DNA of 64,000 nt from Gammaproteobacteria bacterium (GTDB lineage Bacteria; Pseudomonadota; Gammaproteobacteria; Pseudomonadales; Porticoccaceae). Position numbers and translations under genes: made by a program. Below the pieces are notes generated by a model. The model worked only from the letters and a program-made list of their open reading frames with translations. It was not told where the DNA came from and searched no databases. Positions 48,074-56,633 of the stretch are shown piece after piece. The stretch lies in contig JADJET010000022.1 in assembly GCA_016708925.1 (NCBI GenBank), positions 186,001 to 250,000 of the forward strand, read 5' to 3'. Each line of letters begins with the position of its first letter. Positions within the stretch are counted from its first letter, which is position 1.

Positions 48074-48358
48074 TCATTCACGCACAGGCGGCCACTGGCG
48101 GGCGGTATGGACCAAGGCCAGCACCCACAGGATTTCCTGGTCGATTTCGTAGACCAGGCGATAACTTTCGTGGGGTATCAGCTCACGGGTGCCGGGAATC
48201 TTCCCCGGCCGACCTGACTTGGGATGTTCGGCGAGGCGGGCCACCGCAATGCGGAAAAGTTCATCCATGTGGACAGCCGCGGGCGGGTTGTCAGCCGCTA
48301 TGTAGTCCCACACGTCGACGCGGTCTTGGCGTGCCTCCGGCGTCCAGATAACCCTCAC
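48074..48358 (-). CDS. ParE/RelE-fold toxin
   Basis: 94 residues. MRVIWTPEARQDRVDVWDYI and AADNPPAAVHMDELFR, AEHPKSGRPGKIPGTRELIP, and ESYRLVYEIDQEILWVLALVHTARQWP match the ParE/RelE superfamily, including the characteristic C-terminal H-T-A-R-Q-W-P. It overlaps the antitoxin stop by four bases and is 12 bases before the restriction gene on the same strand. Confidence 0.9.
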   Translation of the reverse strand: MRVIWTPEARQDRVDVWDYIAADNPPAAVHMDELFRIAVARLAEHPKSGRPGKIPGTRELIPHESYRLVYEIDQEILWVLALVHTARQWPPVRE

Positions 48359-48633
48359 GCCCGATCAATCACACTGGCACGCCGAGTTGCGAACTCGGCT
48401 TCAACCTCTTCGCTGGACGCTCCCTGGCCGGCTCGCATCGAGGACCGGGCGACCTCGACTTTACGGCGCAGAAACTCGTCATGTTCCCGCGCTTCGCGCT
48501 GGCGTTGGACAAACTCGCGCATCAGTTCGCGCACTACCTGCGAAGCGGGCCGGTGCGCGGCTTCGGCCTCGGCCATGAACTGGTCACGCAGCTCTGGCTC
48601 CAGCTTCATCGTGAAAACAGCTTCTTTCGGCAT
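48355..48633 (-). CDS. Ribbon-helix-helix antitoxin of the ParE-like toxin
   Basis: 92 residues from the ATG at 48633 after a GGAGGCTCC ribosome site. KLEPELRDQFMAEAEAAHRP, ASQVVRELMREFVQRQ forms a CopG-type DNA-binding domain; the rest is charged and toxin-binding. Its 3-prime end overlaps the toxin start (ATGA). A palindromic operator lies 20 bases upstream. Confidence 0.87.
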   Translation of the reverse strand: MPKEAVFTMKLEPELRDQFMAEAEAAHRPASQVVRELMREFVQRQREAREHDEFLRRKVEVARSSMRAGQGASSEEVEAEFATRRASVIDRA

Positions 48634-48653
48634 GGAGGAGCCTCCTGCAATCA

Positions 48654-48663
48654 GGTAATTACC
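48654..48663 (-). promoter_or_regulatory. Palindromic operator upstream of the antitoxin
   Basis: GGTAATTACC is a perfect 10-bp palindrome. On the minus strand a TATACT -10-like box lies just before it, so binding by the antitoxin would block transcription. Confidence 0.5.
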
Positions 48664-48703
48664 TAGTATATACGTTTGCATCAGCGACGAAGCAATCCCG
48701 CGC

Positions 48704-51445
48704 TCAATGCGCCTGATCCCAGTTGGCACCCACGCCCACGTCCACCAGCAGGGGCACTGCCAATTCGGCGGCGCCCTGCATCAGCGCGACGATGGCGGTG
48801 CGCACCGGATCGAGCTCGCCGGTGGGCACTTCGAGCACCAGTTCGTCATGGACCTGCATGATCAGCTTGGTGGCGCGGCGTTCACTGGTCAGCCAGCCGT
48901 CCACGGCGATCATGGCGCGCTTGATGATGTCGGCGGCGGTGCCCTGCAAAGGCGCGTTGATGGCGGCGCGCTCGGCGGCCTGGCGGCGCTGGTTGTTGCG
49001 GTCGCGAATCTCGGGCACATAGAGCCGCCGGCCGTAGAGGGTCTCGACATAGCCGGTGTCGGCGGCGCGCTGGCGGGTGGATTCCATGTAGGCGCGCACC
49101 CCGGGATAGCGCTCGAAGTAGCGGTCGATGTATTGCTGCGCCTGATTGCGGCCCAGGTTGAGCTGACGGCCCAGTCCGAACGCGGACATGCCATAAATAA
49201 GACCGAAGTTGATCGCCTTGGCGCTGCGCCGCTGTTCGGGCGTTACCTCGGCGAGCGCCACGCCGAATACTTCGGCCGCGGTGGCGCTGTGGATGTCGAG
49301 CCCGGCGGCGAAGGCGCGCCGCAGGCCGGCGTCCCCCGACAGGTGCGCCATGATGCGCAGCTCGATCTGGGAGTAGTCCGCAGCGAGGATGCAGCAGCCC
49401 GGCGGGGCCACGAAGGCCTGGCGGATGCGGCGGCCCTCGGCAGTGCGCACCGGGATGTTTTGCAGATTGGGGTCGGAGGACGACAGCCGCCCGGTGGCGG
49501 TGACCGCCTGGTGGTAGGAAGTGTGGATGCGCCCGGTATCCGGGTCGATCATCTCCGGCAGGCGGTCGGTGTAGGTGGATTTGAGCTTGCTGAGGCCCCG
49601 GTATTCGATCAGCACCTTGGGCAGCGGGTAGTCGAGGGCCAGCTCCTGCAACACGTCTTCGGCGGTGGAGGGCGCCCCGGTCGGCGTTTTGCGCGTCACC
49701 GGCAGACCCAGCTTGACGTAGAGAATCTCGCCCAACTGCTTGGGTGAACCCAGATTGAAGGGTTGCCCGGCGAGGTCATGGGCGCGCCGCTCCAGCTCGA
49801 TCAGGCTCGCGCCCAGTTCCAGGCTCTGCTCGGCCAGCAGCCGGCCATCGACCAGGGCGCCGTTGCGCTCGATGCGGGACAGCACCGGCACCAGGGGGAT
49901 TTCGATGTCGCGGAACACCGCCTCGGGGCCGGGTTGCGCATGCAGGCGCGGCCACAGGGTGTGATGCAGGCGCAGGGTGACGTCGGCGTCCTCGGCGGCG
50001 TAGGGGCCGGCCTGTTCCAGTTCGATCTGGTTGAAGGTGAGTTGCTTGGCGCCCTTACCGGCGATGTCCTCGAAGTGGATGGTCGTCTCGCCCAGATACT
50101 TGAGCGCGAGCGTGTCCATGTCGTGGCGCGAGCCGGTGGGGTCCAGCACATAGGATTCCAGCATGGTGTCGTAGGCGATGCCGCGCAGCTCGATGCCGTA
50201 GCGGGCCAGCACGCTCATGTCGTATTTGAGGTTCTGCCCGACCTTGGGCCGCGCGGAGTCTTCGAGCAGGGGCTTGAGGGCGGCGAGCACCCGCTGCCGA
50301 TCCAGTTGCGGCGGCACCCCCAGGTAATCGTGGGCGAGGGGCACATAGGCGGCCGCGCCCGGCTCGACGGCAAAGGACACCCCCACCAGCTCGGCCTGCA
50401 TGTAGTCGAGGCTGGTGGTCTCGGTGTCGAAGGCGAACAGGTCGCAGGTCCTGAGGCGCGCGAGCCAGGCTTCGAACACCGGCCATTCCAGAACGGTTTC
50501 GTAGTGGCGGGGGGTGCCGGTCGGTACATGCGCGGCAGCCGCGCCGGAAGCGGTGCCGGAACCGGCGTCGGCGAGCAGTTCCTCGACCCAGCCTTTGAAC
50601 TCGAACTCGCGAAACAGCGCGAGCAGCGCCTCGCGGTCCGGAGTGCCGTTGCACAGTCCTTCGGGACCGAATTCGAGTGGGACATCGCAGCGGATGGTGG
50701 CGAGCTGGCGCGAGAGATAGGCGGCCTCGCGGTGCTCGGCGAGTTTCTCGGGCATCTGCTTCGCCCCGCGCACGGGCAGTGCGCGCACCTTTTCCAGATC
50801 GCCATAAATCGCATCGAGATCGCCCAGCGCCATGAGCAGACCGGGCGCGGTTTTTTCGCCGATGCCCGGCACCCCGGGGATGTTGTCGGACTTGTCGCCC
50901 ACCAGCGCCAGGTAGTCGATGATGAGCCGGGGCGGCACGCCGAATTTGTCGGCGACGCCGGCCGCGTCCAGCACAGTATTGGTCATGGTGTTGACCAGCG
51001 TGACGTGGCCATCCACCAGTTGCGCCATGTCCTTGTCACCGGTGGAAATGACCACCGGCTGCCCATGCCGGCCGGCGGCGCTGGCGAGCGTCCCGATCAC
51101 GTCGTCGGCCTCCACGCCGTCCACGACCAGCAGCGGCAGCGCCATGGCGCGCACGATGTCGTGGATGGGCTGAATCTGCGCCCGCAGTTCGTCGGGCATC
51201 GGCGGCCGGTGCGCCTTGTAGCGCTCGAACAGTTCATCGCGAAAGGTCTTGCCCTTGGCATCGAACACCACCACCACAGGGCTGCTCGGGTAGTCCTTAA
51301 GCAGCCGGCGCAGCATCGAAATAACACCCTTGGTGGCGCCGGTGGGCACGCCCTTGGAGCTGTTCAGGGGCGGCAGGGCGTGGAATGCGCGGTAGAGATA
51401 GGAGGAGCCATCGACCAGCACGAGGGGAGCAGAGACCTGATTCAT
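48704..51445 (-). CDS. polA: DNA polymerase I
   Basis: 913 residues from MNQVSAPLVLVDGSSYLYRA at 51445; the frame is open another 76 codons through repeat DNA. A 5-prime nuclease domain (about 1-290, VVVFDAKGKTFRDELFERYK), a 3-prime exonuclease domain with intact FDTETTSLD, and the polymerase: DYSQIELRIMAHLSG (motif A), RRSAKAINFGLIYGMS (motif B) and VHDELVLEVP (motif C). All catalytic acidic residues are present, so both nuclease activities are predicted. The gene precedes thrB as in Pseudomonas, but is divergent from it. Confidence 0.97.
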   Translation of the reverse strand: MNQVSAPLVLVDGSSYLYRAFHALPPLNSSKGVPTGATKGVISMLRRLLKDYPSSPVVVVFDAKGKTFRDELFERYKAHRPPMPDELRAQIQPIHDIVRAMALPLLVVDGVEADDVIGTLASAAGRHGQPVVISTGDKDMAQLVDGHVTLVNTMTNTVLDAAGVADKFGVPPRLIIDYLALVGDKSDNIPGVPGIGEKTAPGLLMALGDLDAIYGDLEKVRALPVRGAKQMPEKLAEHREAAYLSRQLATIRCDVPLEFGPEGLCNGTPDREALLALFREFEFKGWVEELLADAGSGTASGAAAAHVPTGTPRHYETVLEWPVFEAWLARLRTCDLFAFDTETTSLDYMQAELVGVSFAVEPGAAAYVPLAHDYLGVPPQLDRQRVLAALKPLLEDSARPKVGQNLKYDMSVLARYGIELRGIAYDTMLESYVLDPTGSRHDMDTLALKYLGETTIHFEDIAGKGAKQLTFNQIELEQAGPYAAEDADVTLRLHHTLWPRLHAQPGPEAVFRDIEIPLVPVLSRIERNGALVDGRLLAEQSLELGASLIELERRAHDLAGQPFNLGSPKQLGEILYVKLGLPVTRKTPTGAPSTAEDVLQELALDYPLPKVLIEYRGLSKLKSTYTDRLPEMIDPDTGRIHTSYHQAVTATGRLSSSDPNLQNIPVRTAEGRRIRQAFVAPPGCCILAADYSQIELRIMAHLSGDAGLRRAFAAGLDIHSATAAEVFGVALAEVTPEQRRSAKAINFGLIYGMSAFGLGRQLNLGRNQAQQYIDRYFERYPGVRAYMESTRQRAADTGYVETLYGRRLYVPEIRDRNNQRRQAAERAAINAPLQGTAADIIKRAMIAVDGWLTSERRATKLIMQVHDELVLEVPTGELDPVRTAIVALMQGAAELAVPLLVDVGVGANWDQAH

Positions 51446-51777
51446 GATGCGATTCCGGAGGGCAGCGGCAAGGATACCCAAAAGCGTGTGTGGTTTACGG
51501 AGCGGTCCGTCGTGACGGATGCGCCGCCCCGGGCTGGTCGCCCCTTCGACAAACGCAGGGCGAACGCAAGCGGCCGCGCGCGGGAGGTCTCGTTGCCCAG
51601 TACAACGGCTTGTCGAGTACAACGGATTGTCGAGTACAACGGATTGTCGAGTACGACAGCTTGCCCGGTACAACCGCTTGCCGAGTACAGCGTGGCGGTC
51701 CCGAAACCCCTCGCGACGGTGTTTCGCGGTACCCTTGGCGAAGTGGCCGTCGCCGCGGCATGCATCCGGTGAGTCTC
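51446..51777. other. Divergent region between polA and thrB
   Basis: Besides the 17-bp tandem repeats it contains CCCCTTCGACAAACGCAGGG (about 51540-51560) and its continuation CGAAC, a sequence of the type common as a REP-associated repeat in many proteobacteria. No ORF recognised; both promoters must lie here or inside the repeats. Confidence 0.5.
51599..51692 (+). repeat. 17-bp tandem repeat, about five and a half copies
   Basis: The unit AGTACAACGGATTGTCG occurs at 51599, 51616, 51633, 51650 and 51667, then in part at 51684. The second and third copies are identical; the first has one change, the fourth and fifth are more diverged. It lies upstream of both polA and thrB. Confidence 0.9.
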
Positions 51778-52743
51778 ATGGCCGTCTACACCACTCCCGA
51801 CCCCGAAGAACTGGCGGCACTCTGCCGCCATCTGGGCCTGGGCGCGCCCAGCGCCATCGCGCCGGTCGCCGCCGGCGTCGAGAACTCCACCTGGCTCCTC
51901 ACCCTGCCGGCGACCCCGAGCGCCGACCGGTGGGTGCTCACTATCGTGGAAAACCGCGAATTTTCAGAGATTTTGTATCCAGCGGCGCTGTGCGCGGCAC
52001 TGCACCATGCTGGGCTGCCGGTGCCTCCACCGCGTGCCGACGTGGCGGGCAACCGGGTCCATCGCCTCGCCGGCAAGCCCGCGCTGCTGGTGCCGCTGGC
52101 GCCGGGCGAGCATCTCTCGGCCCCGCTGCCCGAGCACTGCGCCGCGATCGGCGACTTTCTCGGCCGGATGCACGCGCTGCGCTTGGCGCTGCCGGCGCCG
52201 CGCGCCAATCCCTTCGGGCGCGCCTGGCTGGAGCGCACCGCCGCCGCGCTGGCGCCTGACTTCGGTGCCGCGAACAACGCATTGCTGGCGCGGCAGTGCG
52301 ACCACTATCGACGGCTGGAAGCGGCGGACGCATTGCCCCGGGGGCCCATCCACGCCGATCTGTTCCGCGACAACGCCTTGTTCAGTGCCGGTCGCCTCAG
52401 CGCGGTGATCGACTTTCACAGTGCCTGCCACGACTGGCTGTTGCTGGATGTGGCGATCGCGCTGCACGACTGGGCCGGCACGGTGGGCGACGCGCTCGAT
52501 ACATCACGCGCGCATGCGTTGCTCCACGCCTACGCCGGGCAGCGCCCGTTCACCCGGGACGAACGGCGCGCCTGGCCGGATGTTCTCTGCCTGGCGGCGG
52601 CGCGCTTCTGGGCATCGCGGGCGCTGGCGCTGCTTGCACCCGGGGAGGAAATCACCGGACGCGCGCCGAAGGACCCGGAGGAGTTTCGCGCGCGGCTGCT
52701 GGCGTGCGAGCGGGGCCTGGTCGAACTACCGTCTGCGGGTTGA
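51778..52743 (+). CDS. thrB: Homoserine kinase, ThrB2 (choline/aminoglycoside kinase-like)
   Basis: 321 residues from MAVYTTPDPEELAALCRHLG at 51778. It belongs to the ThrB2 family of phosphotransferases, not the GHMK type. Brenner's motif HADLFRDNALF is near residue 200, followed by VIDFHSACHDWLLLDVAIA with the metal-binding aspartate, and VAAGVENSTWLL near 30 is the nucleotide loop. It phosphorylates homoserine in threonine synthesis. The gene lies in the same position beside polA and znuA as in Pseudomonas, supporting the name over a general kinase. Confidence 0.87.
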   Translation: MAVYTTPDPEELAALCRHLGLGAPSAIAPVAAGVENSTWLLTLPATPSADRWVLTIVENREFSEILYPAALCAALHHAGLPVPPPRADVAGNRVHRLAGKPALLVPLAPGEHLSAPLPEHCAAIGDFLGRMHALRLALPAPRANPFGRAWLERTAAALAPDFGAANNALLARQCDHYRRLEAADALPRGPIHADLFRDNALFSAGRLSAVIDFHSACHDWLLLDVAIALHDWAGTVGDALDTSRAHALLHAYAGQRPFTRDERRAWPDVLCLAAARFWASRALALLAPGEEITGRAPKDPEEFRARLLACERGLVELPSAG

Positions 52744-52762
52744 GCAGGGGTTCAGCCGCGGG

Positions 52763-53736
52763 TCAGTCGGCCGGCGCGGGCTCGCCGAGACAGGTGGCGA
52801 ACCCGTCCGCCACCGTTTGCAACAGATGCGCATAGCCGCCTCCGGCCACGGGCGCCGGGGCGAGGCTCATGCCCAGGGCATCGACCACCGCGAACCGCGC
52901 GCCCAGCTCCGCCGCCACCCGCTGCAGGCGCTCCGGGCGCGAATCGGGTTCGGCCACCAGACAGCGCACATCGGTACGTCCCATCAAAGTGGCGACCGAG
53001 CGCGCCCCCGCCGCGTGGCCGGACAGGTCGCGGAGATGACCCGCCGAGCGCAGGCCGAAGCGATGCGCAAAATGGCCGAAACCATCGTGATCGCTCGCAT
53101 AGGACATCCCGCGCAACGGGGCCAGACGCGCCTGAATGGCCGCTTCGACAACACCCAGTTCCGCTTCGAAACGGCGCAGGCGCTCTGCCAGAACAGACTC
53201 TGCGCCGTGTCTGGACTGCGCGCCACGAGCGCCTGCGCCAGGGCGCGGGCGATGATCCGCGCGTTGCGCGGGTCGAGCCAGAGGTGCTCGTCGCGCCCCT
53301 GCTCCACGCCGGTTTTGTCGCTGCTGCTCTCGGGCCAGACGATGCCCGGCAGATCGGCCGCCGTGAGCACTCGCCCAGGCACCATCCCCGCCACCGCGTT
53401 GTTCAGATAGGGTTCGAGCACCGGCCCCACCCAGAGCACGACATCGGCCGCGCCCAGCAGGCGCCGGTCGGAGACGCGCAGAGCGTACTCGTGGGGCGAG
53501 GCGCCGTCGGGTAACAGCTGCCGCACCTCGGCGAGATCGCCGGCCACGTCCCGCGCGATCAGCGTCAAGGGTTTGATGGTGGCGAGTATCTGCGACCGCT
53601 CGCTCCGGGGTAGGTTCGGGCCGGACGCGGCCAATCCCGCCGGAGCCCACAGCAGGACACCCACCACAGCGGCCCATTGGAAGCGCCGGATCCAACTGAA
53701 AATGTAATGTAATAGCATTTGTTGCTTGCGCTCCAA
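52763..53736 (-). pseudogene. znuA: High-affinity zinc-binding protein ZnuA, frameshifted
   Basis: Signal peptide MLLHYIFSWIRRFQWAAVVG, then ILATIKPLTLIARDVAGD, VRQLLPDGASPHEYALRVSD with the zinc histidine, DEHLWLDPRNARII and, after a break, LRGMSYASDHDGFGHFAHRF and DALGMSLAPAPVAG. A single missing base near 53190-53194 splits the gene after PDTAQS; with it the frame continues LAERLRRFEAELGVVEAAIQ and gives 324 residues. The histidine-rich loop of some ZnuA proteins is absent. It is transcribed away from zur. The break is probably a sequencing error. Confidence 0.9.
53700..53720. promoter_or_regulatory. AT-rich palindrome at the znuA start (possible Zur box)
   Basis: AAATGTAATGTAATAGCATT, then T, has inverted AAATG/CATTT arms and inner similarity to gammaproteobacterial Zur boxes. 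It overlaps the first codons of the annotated frame. The match is loose. Confidence 0.3.
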
Positions 53737-53836
53737 GGGACTTGCGGCGAACCATGTCGTCGCCGGCCACCACCGGTCGATTCCCGCTGCCGCGCAAGTG
53801 TAATACCATCACACTCATTCGTCCCGGACCGATCCT

Positions 53837-54125
53837 GTGATTACCAACAGCCGCGCCGCCCATCGCGACCACGACCATGAGCGTTGCCAGAACGCCGCCC
53901 TGGCCCAGGCGCGCGCGTTGTGCCAGAGCCGCGCGCGCGCAGCGCAAGCGTCTGACATCCGGCGCGGAGCAGCGGTGCCTGATCCGAGCAGCTGGCGCAA
54001 CAGGGCCACTGGTGCTGCCGACCCAGGCGGGCGCTGGATTTTGACGCCCCTGATCCGTCCCGACGCCTTTATCGGTTGGCCGTTTCCCGAGCGCCGAACT
54101 GGTCCCGCCGTCCGGGCCCGCCGCG
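53837..54125 (+). pseudogene. zur: zur, 5-prime part, interrupted by an IS and further damaged
   Basis: The GTG at 53837 starts VITNSRAAHRDHDHERCQNA, ALAQARALC, a Zur-like N-terminus with histidine-rich opening. Beyond that the frames change: RLTSGAEQ, LIRAAG, ALDFDAPDPSRRLYR and DAFIGWPFPERR, each recognisable in a Fur-family repressor, lie in different frames and lack material in between (the winged-helix and the PTVYRALDFL region). The IS then starts at 54126. Its 3-prime part is at 55746-55879. The regulator is dead unless an intact copy exists elsewhere. Confidence 0.78.
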
Positions 54126-54183
54126 TCAGGATAGTTGTCGGTCTGATTTTCTCAAAGGAAGGCGGCGGGCGGATGAGAGCAGG

Positions 54184-54678
54184 GTGAGTCGTTATTCGTC
54201 GAACGCAGGGTGGGTGTTGCGGCAGCTGATGCCGCCGGGCAACCGGCCGGTGTCGGAGCTGGCGGAGGAAACGGGCATCTCGGCGGTGACGCTGTATGCT
54301 TGGCGCAAACAGGCCAGGGCAGCGGGTGCCGTGGTGCCAGGAGACGGGAAGCGCCCCGAGGGGTGGTCGAGCCAGGAGAAGTTCCGGGTCGTGCTGGAGA
54401 GCGCGGCCCTGAGCGAGGCGGAACTGGCGGAGTACTGCCGGCGCAAGGGCCTGTACGTCGAGCAGGTGCGCGAGTGGCGCGCCGCCTGCGAGCAGGCGAA
54501 CGCGACGGCACAAGAGCGCAGCCGCTCGGAGCGGGAGCAGTCGAAGGCGGCGCGCAAGCGCATTCGGGAGCTGGAGCGGGAGCGCAAACGAGACAAGGCG
54601 GCCTTGGCGGAGGCGGCAGCGCTGCTGGTGCTGCGAAAAAAAGCCGAGGCGATCTGGGGGAAGGACGAGGACGACTGA
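54184..54678 (+). CDS. IS3-family transposase OrfA
   Basis: 164 residues from a GTG at 54184. VLRQLMPPGNRPVSELAEET, GISAVTLYAWRKQARAAGA is a helix-turn-helix, followed by SEAELAEYCRRKGLYVEQVR and a long coiled coil (ERSRSEREQSKAARKRIREL). This longer type of OrfA, with the closing LAEAAALLVLRKKAEAIWG, is found in a distinct IS3 subgroup. It overlaps orfB. Confidence 0.9.
   Translation: MSRYSSNAGWVLRQLMPPGNRPVSELAEETGISAVTLYAWRKQARAAGAVVPGDGKRPEGWSSQEKFRVVLESAALSEAELAEYCRRKGLYVEQVREWRAACEQANATAQERSRSEREQSKAARKRIRELERERKRDKAALAEAAALLVLRKKAEAIWGKDEDD
54636..54643 (+). promoter_or_regulatory. Programmed -1 frameshift site of the IS
   Basis: Seven A followed by G (A AAA AAA G) near the end of orfA. 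Slipping back one base moves the ribosome from orfA (LRKKAEA) into the frame KKSRGDLGEGRGRLISAPDR that continues as orfB. This is the standard way IS3 elements make the OrfAB transposase. Confidence 0.75.
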
Positions 54679-55720
54679 TCAGCGCCCCAGATCGCCGCAG
54701 GAGCGTTGACCTGATTGATGAAGCCGTGGCCGCCGGGGCGCGGCGGGAGCCAGCCTGTGAGGAACTGGGAGTGAGCGTGCGCACGGTACAACGGTGGGTC
54801 ACCGCGCGGAGGATGGACGGCCCGGGGCGGTTCGAGCGGCGCCCTCGAACAAGCTGAGCGAGGCGGAGCGCGAGCAGGTGCTGGCGATCGCGAACCAGCC
54901 GGCGCATGCGAGCCTGGCGCCGCACCAGATCGTGCCGAGGCTGGCGGACCAGGGTGTGTACGTGGCCTCGGAGTCGACGTTCTACCGGGTGCTGAAGGCC
55001 GCGAATCAGCAGCACGGGCGCGGCCGGGCGCGGCGCCCGAGCCGACGGGTGGTGACCACGCACCGGGCCGACGGGCCGAACCAGTTGTGGTGCTGGGACA
55101 TCACCTGGCTGCCCACCACGGTGAAGGGACAGTTCTACTACTGGTACATGATGAAGGACGTCTACAGCCGCAAGCTGGTGGCCAACGAGGTGCATGCGAG
55201 CGAGAGCTCGGAGCTGGCCGCCCGCCTGCTGGTGAGCGGTTGTCTGCGTGAAGGATTGGCGGGTCGACCGCTGGTGTTGCACTCGGACAACGGCGCGGCG
55301 ATGAAGGGCTCGACGATGTTGGCGGCGATGCAGAACCTGGGCGTGATGCCCTCGTTCAGCCGGCCGCGGGTGAGCAACGACAACGCGCATGCCGAGACGC
55401 TGTTCCGCACGGCGAAGTACTGCCCGCTGTGGCCACAGAAGCCGTTCGACACGCTGGACGAGGCCAGGGCCTGGGTGCAGCGCTTCGTGCAGTGGTACAA
55501 CGAGGAGCATCGTCACAGCGGGATCAGATACGTGACACCGGCGCAGCGCCACCGTGGGAAGCGCCTGAGTTGCTGCAGCATCGCATCGCGGTCTACGAGG
55601 CGGCGCGCAAACGAAAGCCGCAACGCTGGTCACGCAAAACCCGGAACTGGTCGCTGTCCGGCGGTGTGGCTCAACCCGGAACGCGAGGTCGATCGCGGAC
55701 AGAAACGAAAGGCTGCGTGA
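54675..55720 (+). pseudogene. IS3-family transposase OrfB, frameshifted
   Basis: Reached by the -1 slip from orfA, it begins LISAPDRRRSVDLIDEAVAA, then LGVSVRTVQRWVTARRMDGP. A break near 54843 is followed by PSNKLSEAEREQVLAIANQP and the DDE core: WCWDITWLPTTVKGQFYYWY, VLHSDNGAAMKGSTM, and the E in WYNEEHRHSGIRYVTPAQRH. Near 55556 the frame shifts to EAPELLQHRIAVYEAARKRK, and near 55668 back to VWLNPEREVDRGQKRKAA. The DDE residues are in one frame, but the protein as written cannot be made. Error or decay cannot be told apart. Confidence 0.85.
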
Positions 55721-55745
55721 ATGGCTCACGCGACAACTACCTTGA

Positions 55746-55879
55746 AAATCGCCGGAGCGGTGGCCGAGTGCAGCGCCGACGCCCTGGATCAGGCGATCAC
55801 GACCACGGCGGCGCGCGCCGGTTTCGCGGTGGACGGCCACAATCTCGAAATCGACGGCCTGTGCCAGCAATGTCAGTAG
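55746..55879 (+). pseudogene. zur: zur, 3-prime part
   Basis: After the IS, the frame reads IAGAVAECSADALDQAITTT, AARAGFAVDGHNLEIDGLCQ, QCQ and stops at 55879. This is the C-terminal dimerisation half of a Fur-family protein, with a GLCQQC end typical of Zur and Fur proteins that bind structural zinc. It belongs with the 5-prime part at 53837-54125. znuC starts within its last codons, at 55870. Confidence 0.85.
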
Positions 55880-56601
55880 CGGCGCCCCTGATCGCGCTGC
55901 GCGGAGTGAGCAAACACTTCGAGCGTCACCGCGTGCTGGATCGGGTGGACCTGGAGATCCCGGCGGGCCGCATCCTTACCCTGATCGGCCCCAGCGGCTG
56001 CGGCAAGACCACGCTGGTGCGCATCGCGCTCGGGCTGCTGCATCCGGATGCCGGTACCGTGACCCGCGCCGCCGGCCTGCGCATCGGCTACATGCCGCAG
56101 AAGCTCGCCATTGATCCAACCCTGCCCCTGTCGGTGGGACGCTTTCTGCAACTGGCCGAGCGCGATCGGGCCAAATGCCAGGCGGCGCTGGCCGAGACCG
56201 GCATTCCCGATCTCTGGGGACGCCCGGTGAGCGCGCTATCCGGCGGCGAGACCCAGCGCATGCTGCTGGCGCGCGCCCTGTTGCGTCGCCCCGATCTCCT
56301 GGTGCTGGACGAGCCGGTGCAAGGGGTGGACGTCACCGGCCAGGAGGCGCTCTACGCGCTGATCGGCGACCTGCGCCAGCGCCTCGGCTGCGCCATCCTG
56401 ATGGTGTCCCACGATCTGCACCTGGTGATGGCGGCGACCGATGAGGTGATCTGCCTCAACGGCCACATCTGCTGCCACGGTACGCCGCGGCAGGTCTCCC
56501 TCGATCCCGCGTTCGTGGCCCTGTTCGGACAGCGCCAGGCGCTTTACGCCCACCACCATGACCACAGTCATGACGATCACCATCACCATGACCACGGCTG
56601 A
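55870..56601 (+). CDS. znuC: Zinc ABC transporter ATP-binding protein
   Basis: 243 residues from the ATG at 55870, overlapping the end of zur by ten bases. GPSGCGKTTLVRIALGL (Walker A), SALSGGETQRMLLARALLRR (signature), LLVLDEPVQGVDVTGQ (Walker B) and the H-loop MVSHDLHLVMAATDE are all present. The tail is rich in histidine (HHHDHSHDD, HHHHDHG), a plausible zinc-binding end seen in many ZnuC proteins. It powers zinc uptake with ZnuB and ZnuA. The upstream zur disruption suggests altered regulation. Confidence 0.93.
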   Translation: MSVAAPLIALRGVSKHFERHRVLDRVDLEIPAGRILTLIGPSGCGKTTLVRIALGLLHPDAGTVTRAAGLRIGYMPQKLAIDPTLPLSVGRFLQLAERDRAKCQAALAETGIPDLWGRPVSALSGGETQRMLLARALLRRPDLLVLDEPVQGVDVTGQEALYALIGDLRQRLGCAILMVSHDLHLVMAATDEVICLNGHICCHGTPRQVSLDPAFVALFGQRQALYAHHHDHSHDDHHHHDHG

Positions 56602-56633
56602 ACTGCGGCCGACCCTGTGACGAGCGCGCGCCC

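Larger units (their letters stand above)
54126..55745 (+). mobile_element. IS3-family insertion sequence, complete, inserted in zur
   Basis: About 1,620 bp. Terminal inverted repeats are TCAGGATAGTTGTCG (54126-54140) and, at the other end, TCAAGGTAGTTGTCG read on the minus strand (55731-55745), 13 of 15 identical. Two overlapping frames encode OrfA and OrfB, joined by a -1 frameshift site. No clean target duplication is visible (GCG to the left, AAA to the right). The transposase carries further frame breaks. Both zur fragments face the same way around it, proving an insertion. Confidence 0.9.

Noticed and set aside
46322..48217. 631-codon open frame antisense to the restriction enzyme
   Set aside because: Shadow of the sense gene, with a low-complexity sequence and no domain.
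51599..51692. CRISPR array
   Set aside because: The 17-bp units are directly adjacent, with no spacers, and no cas genes occur in the window.
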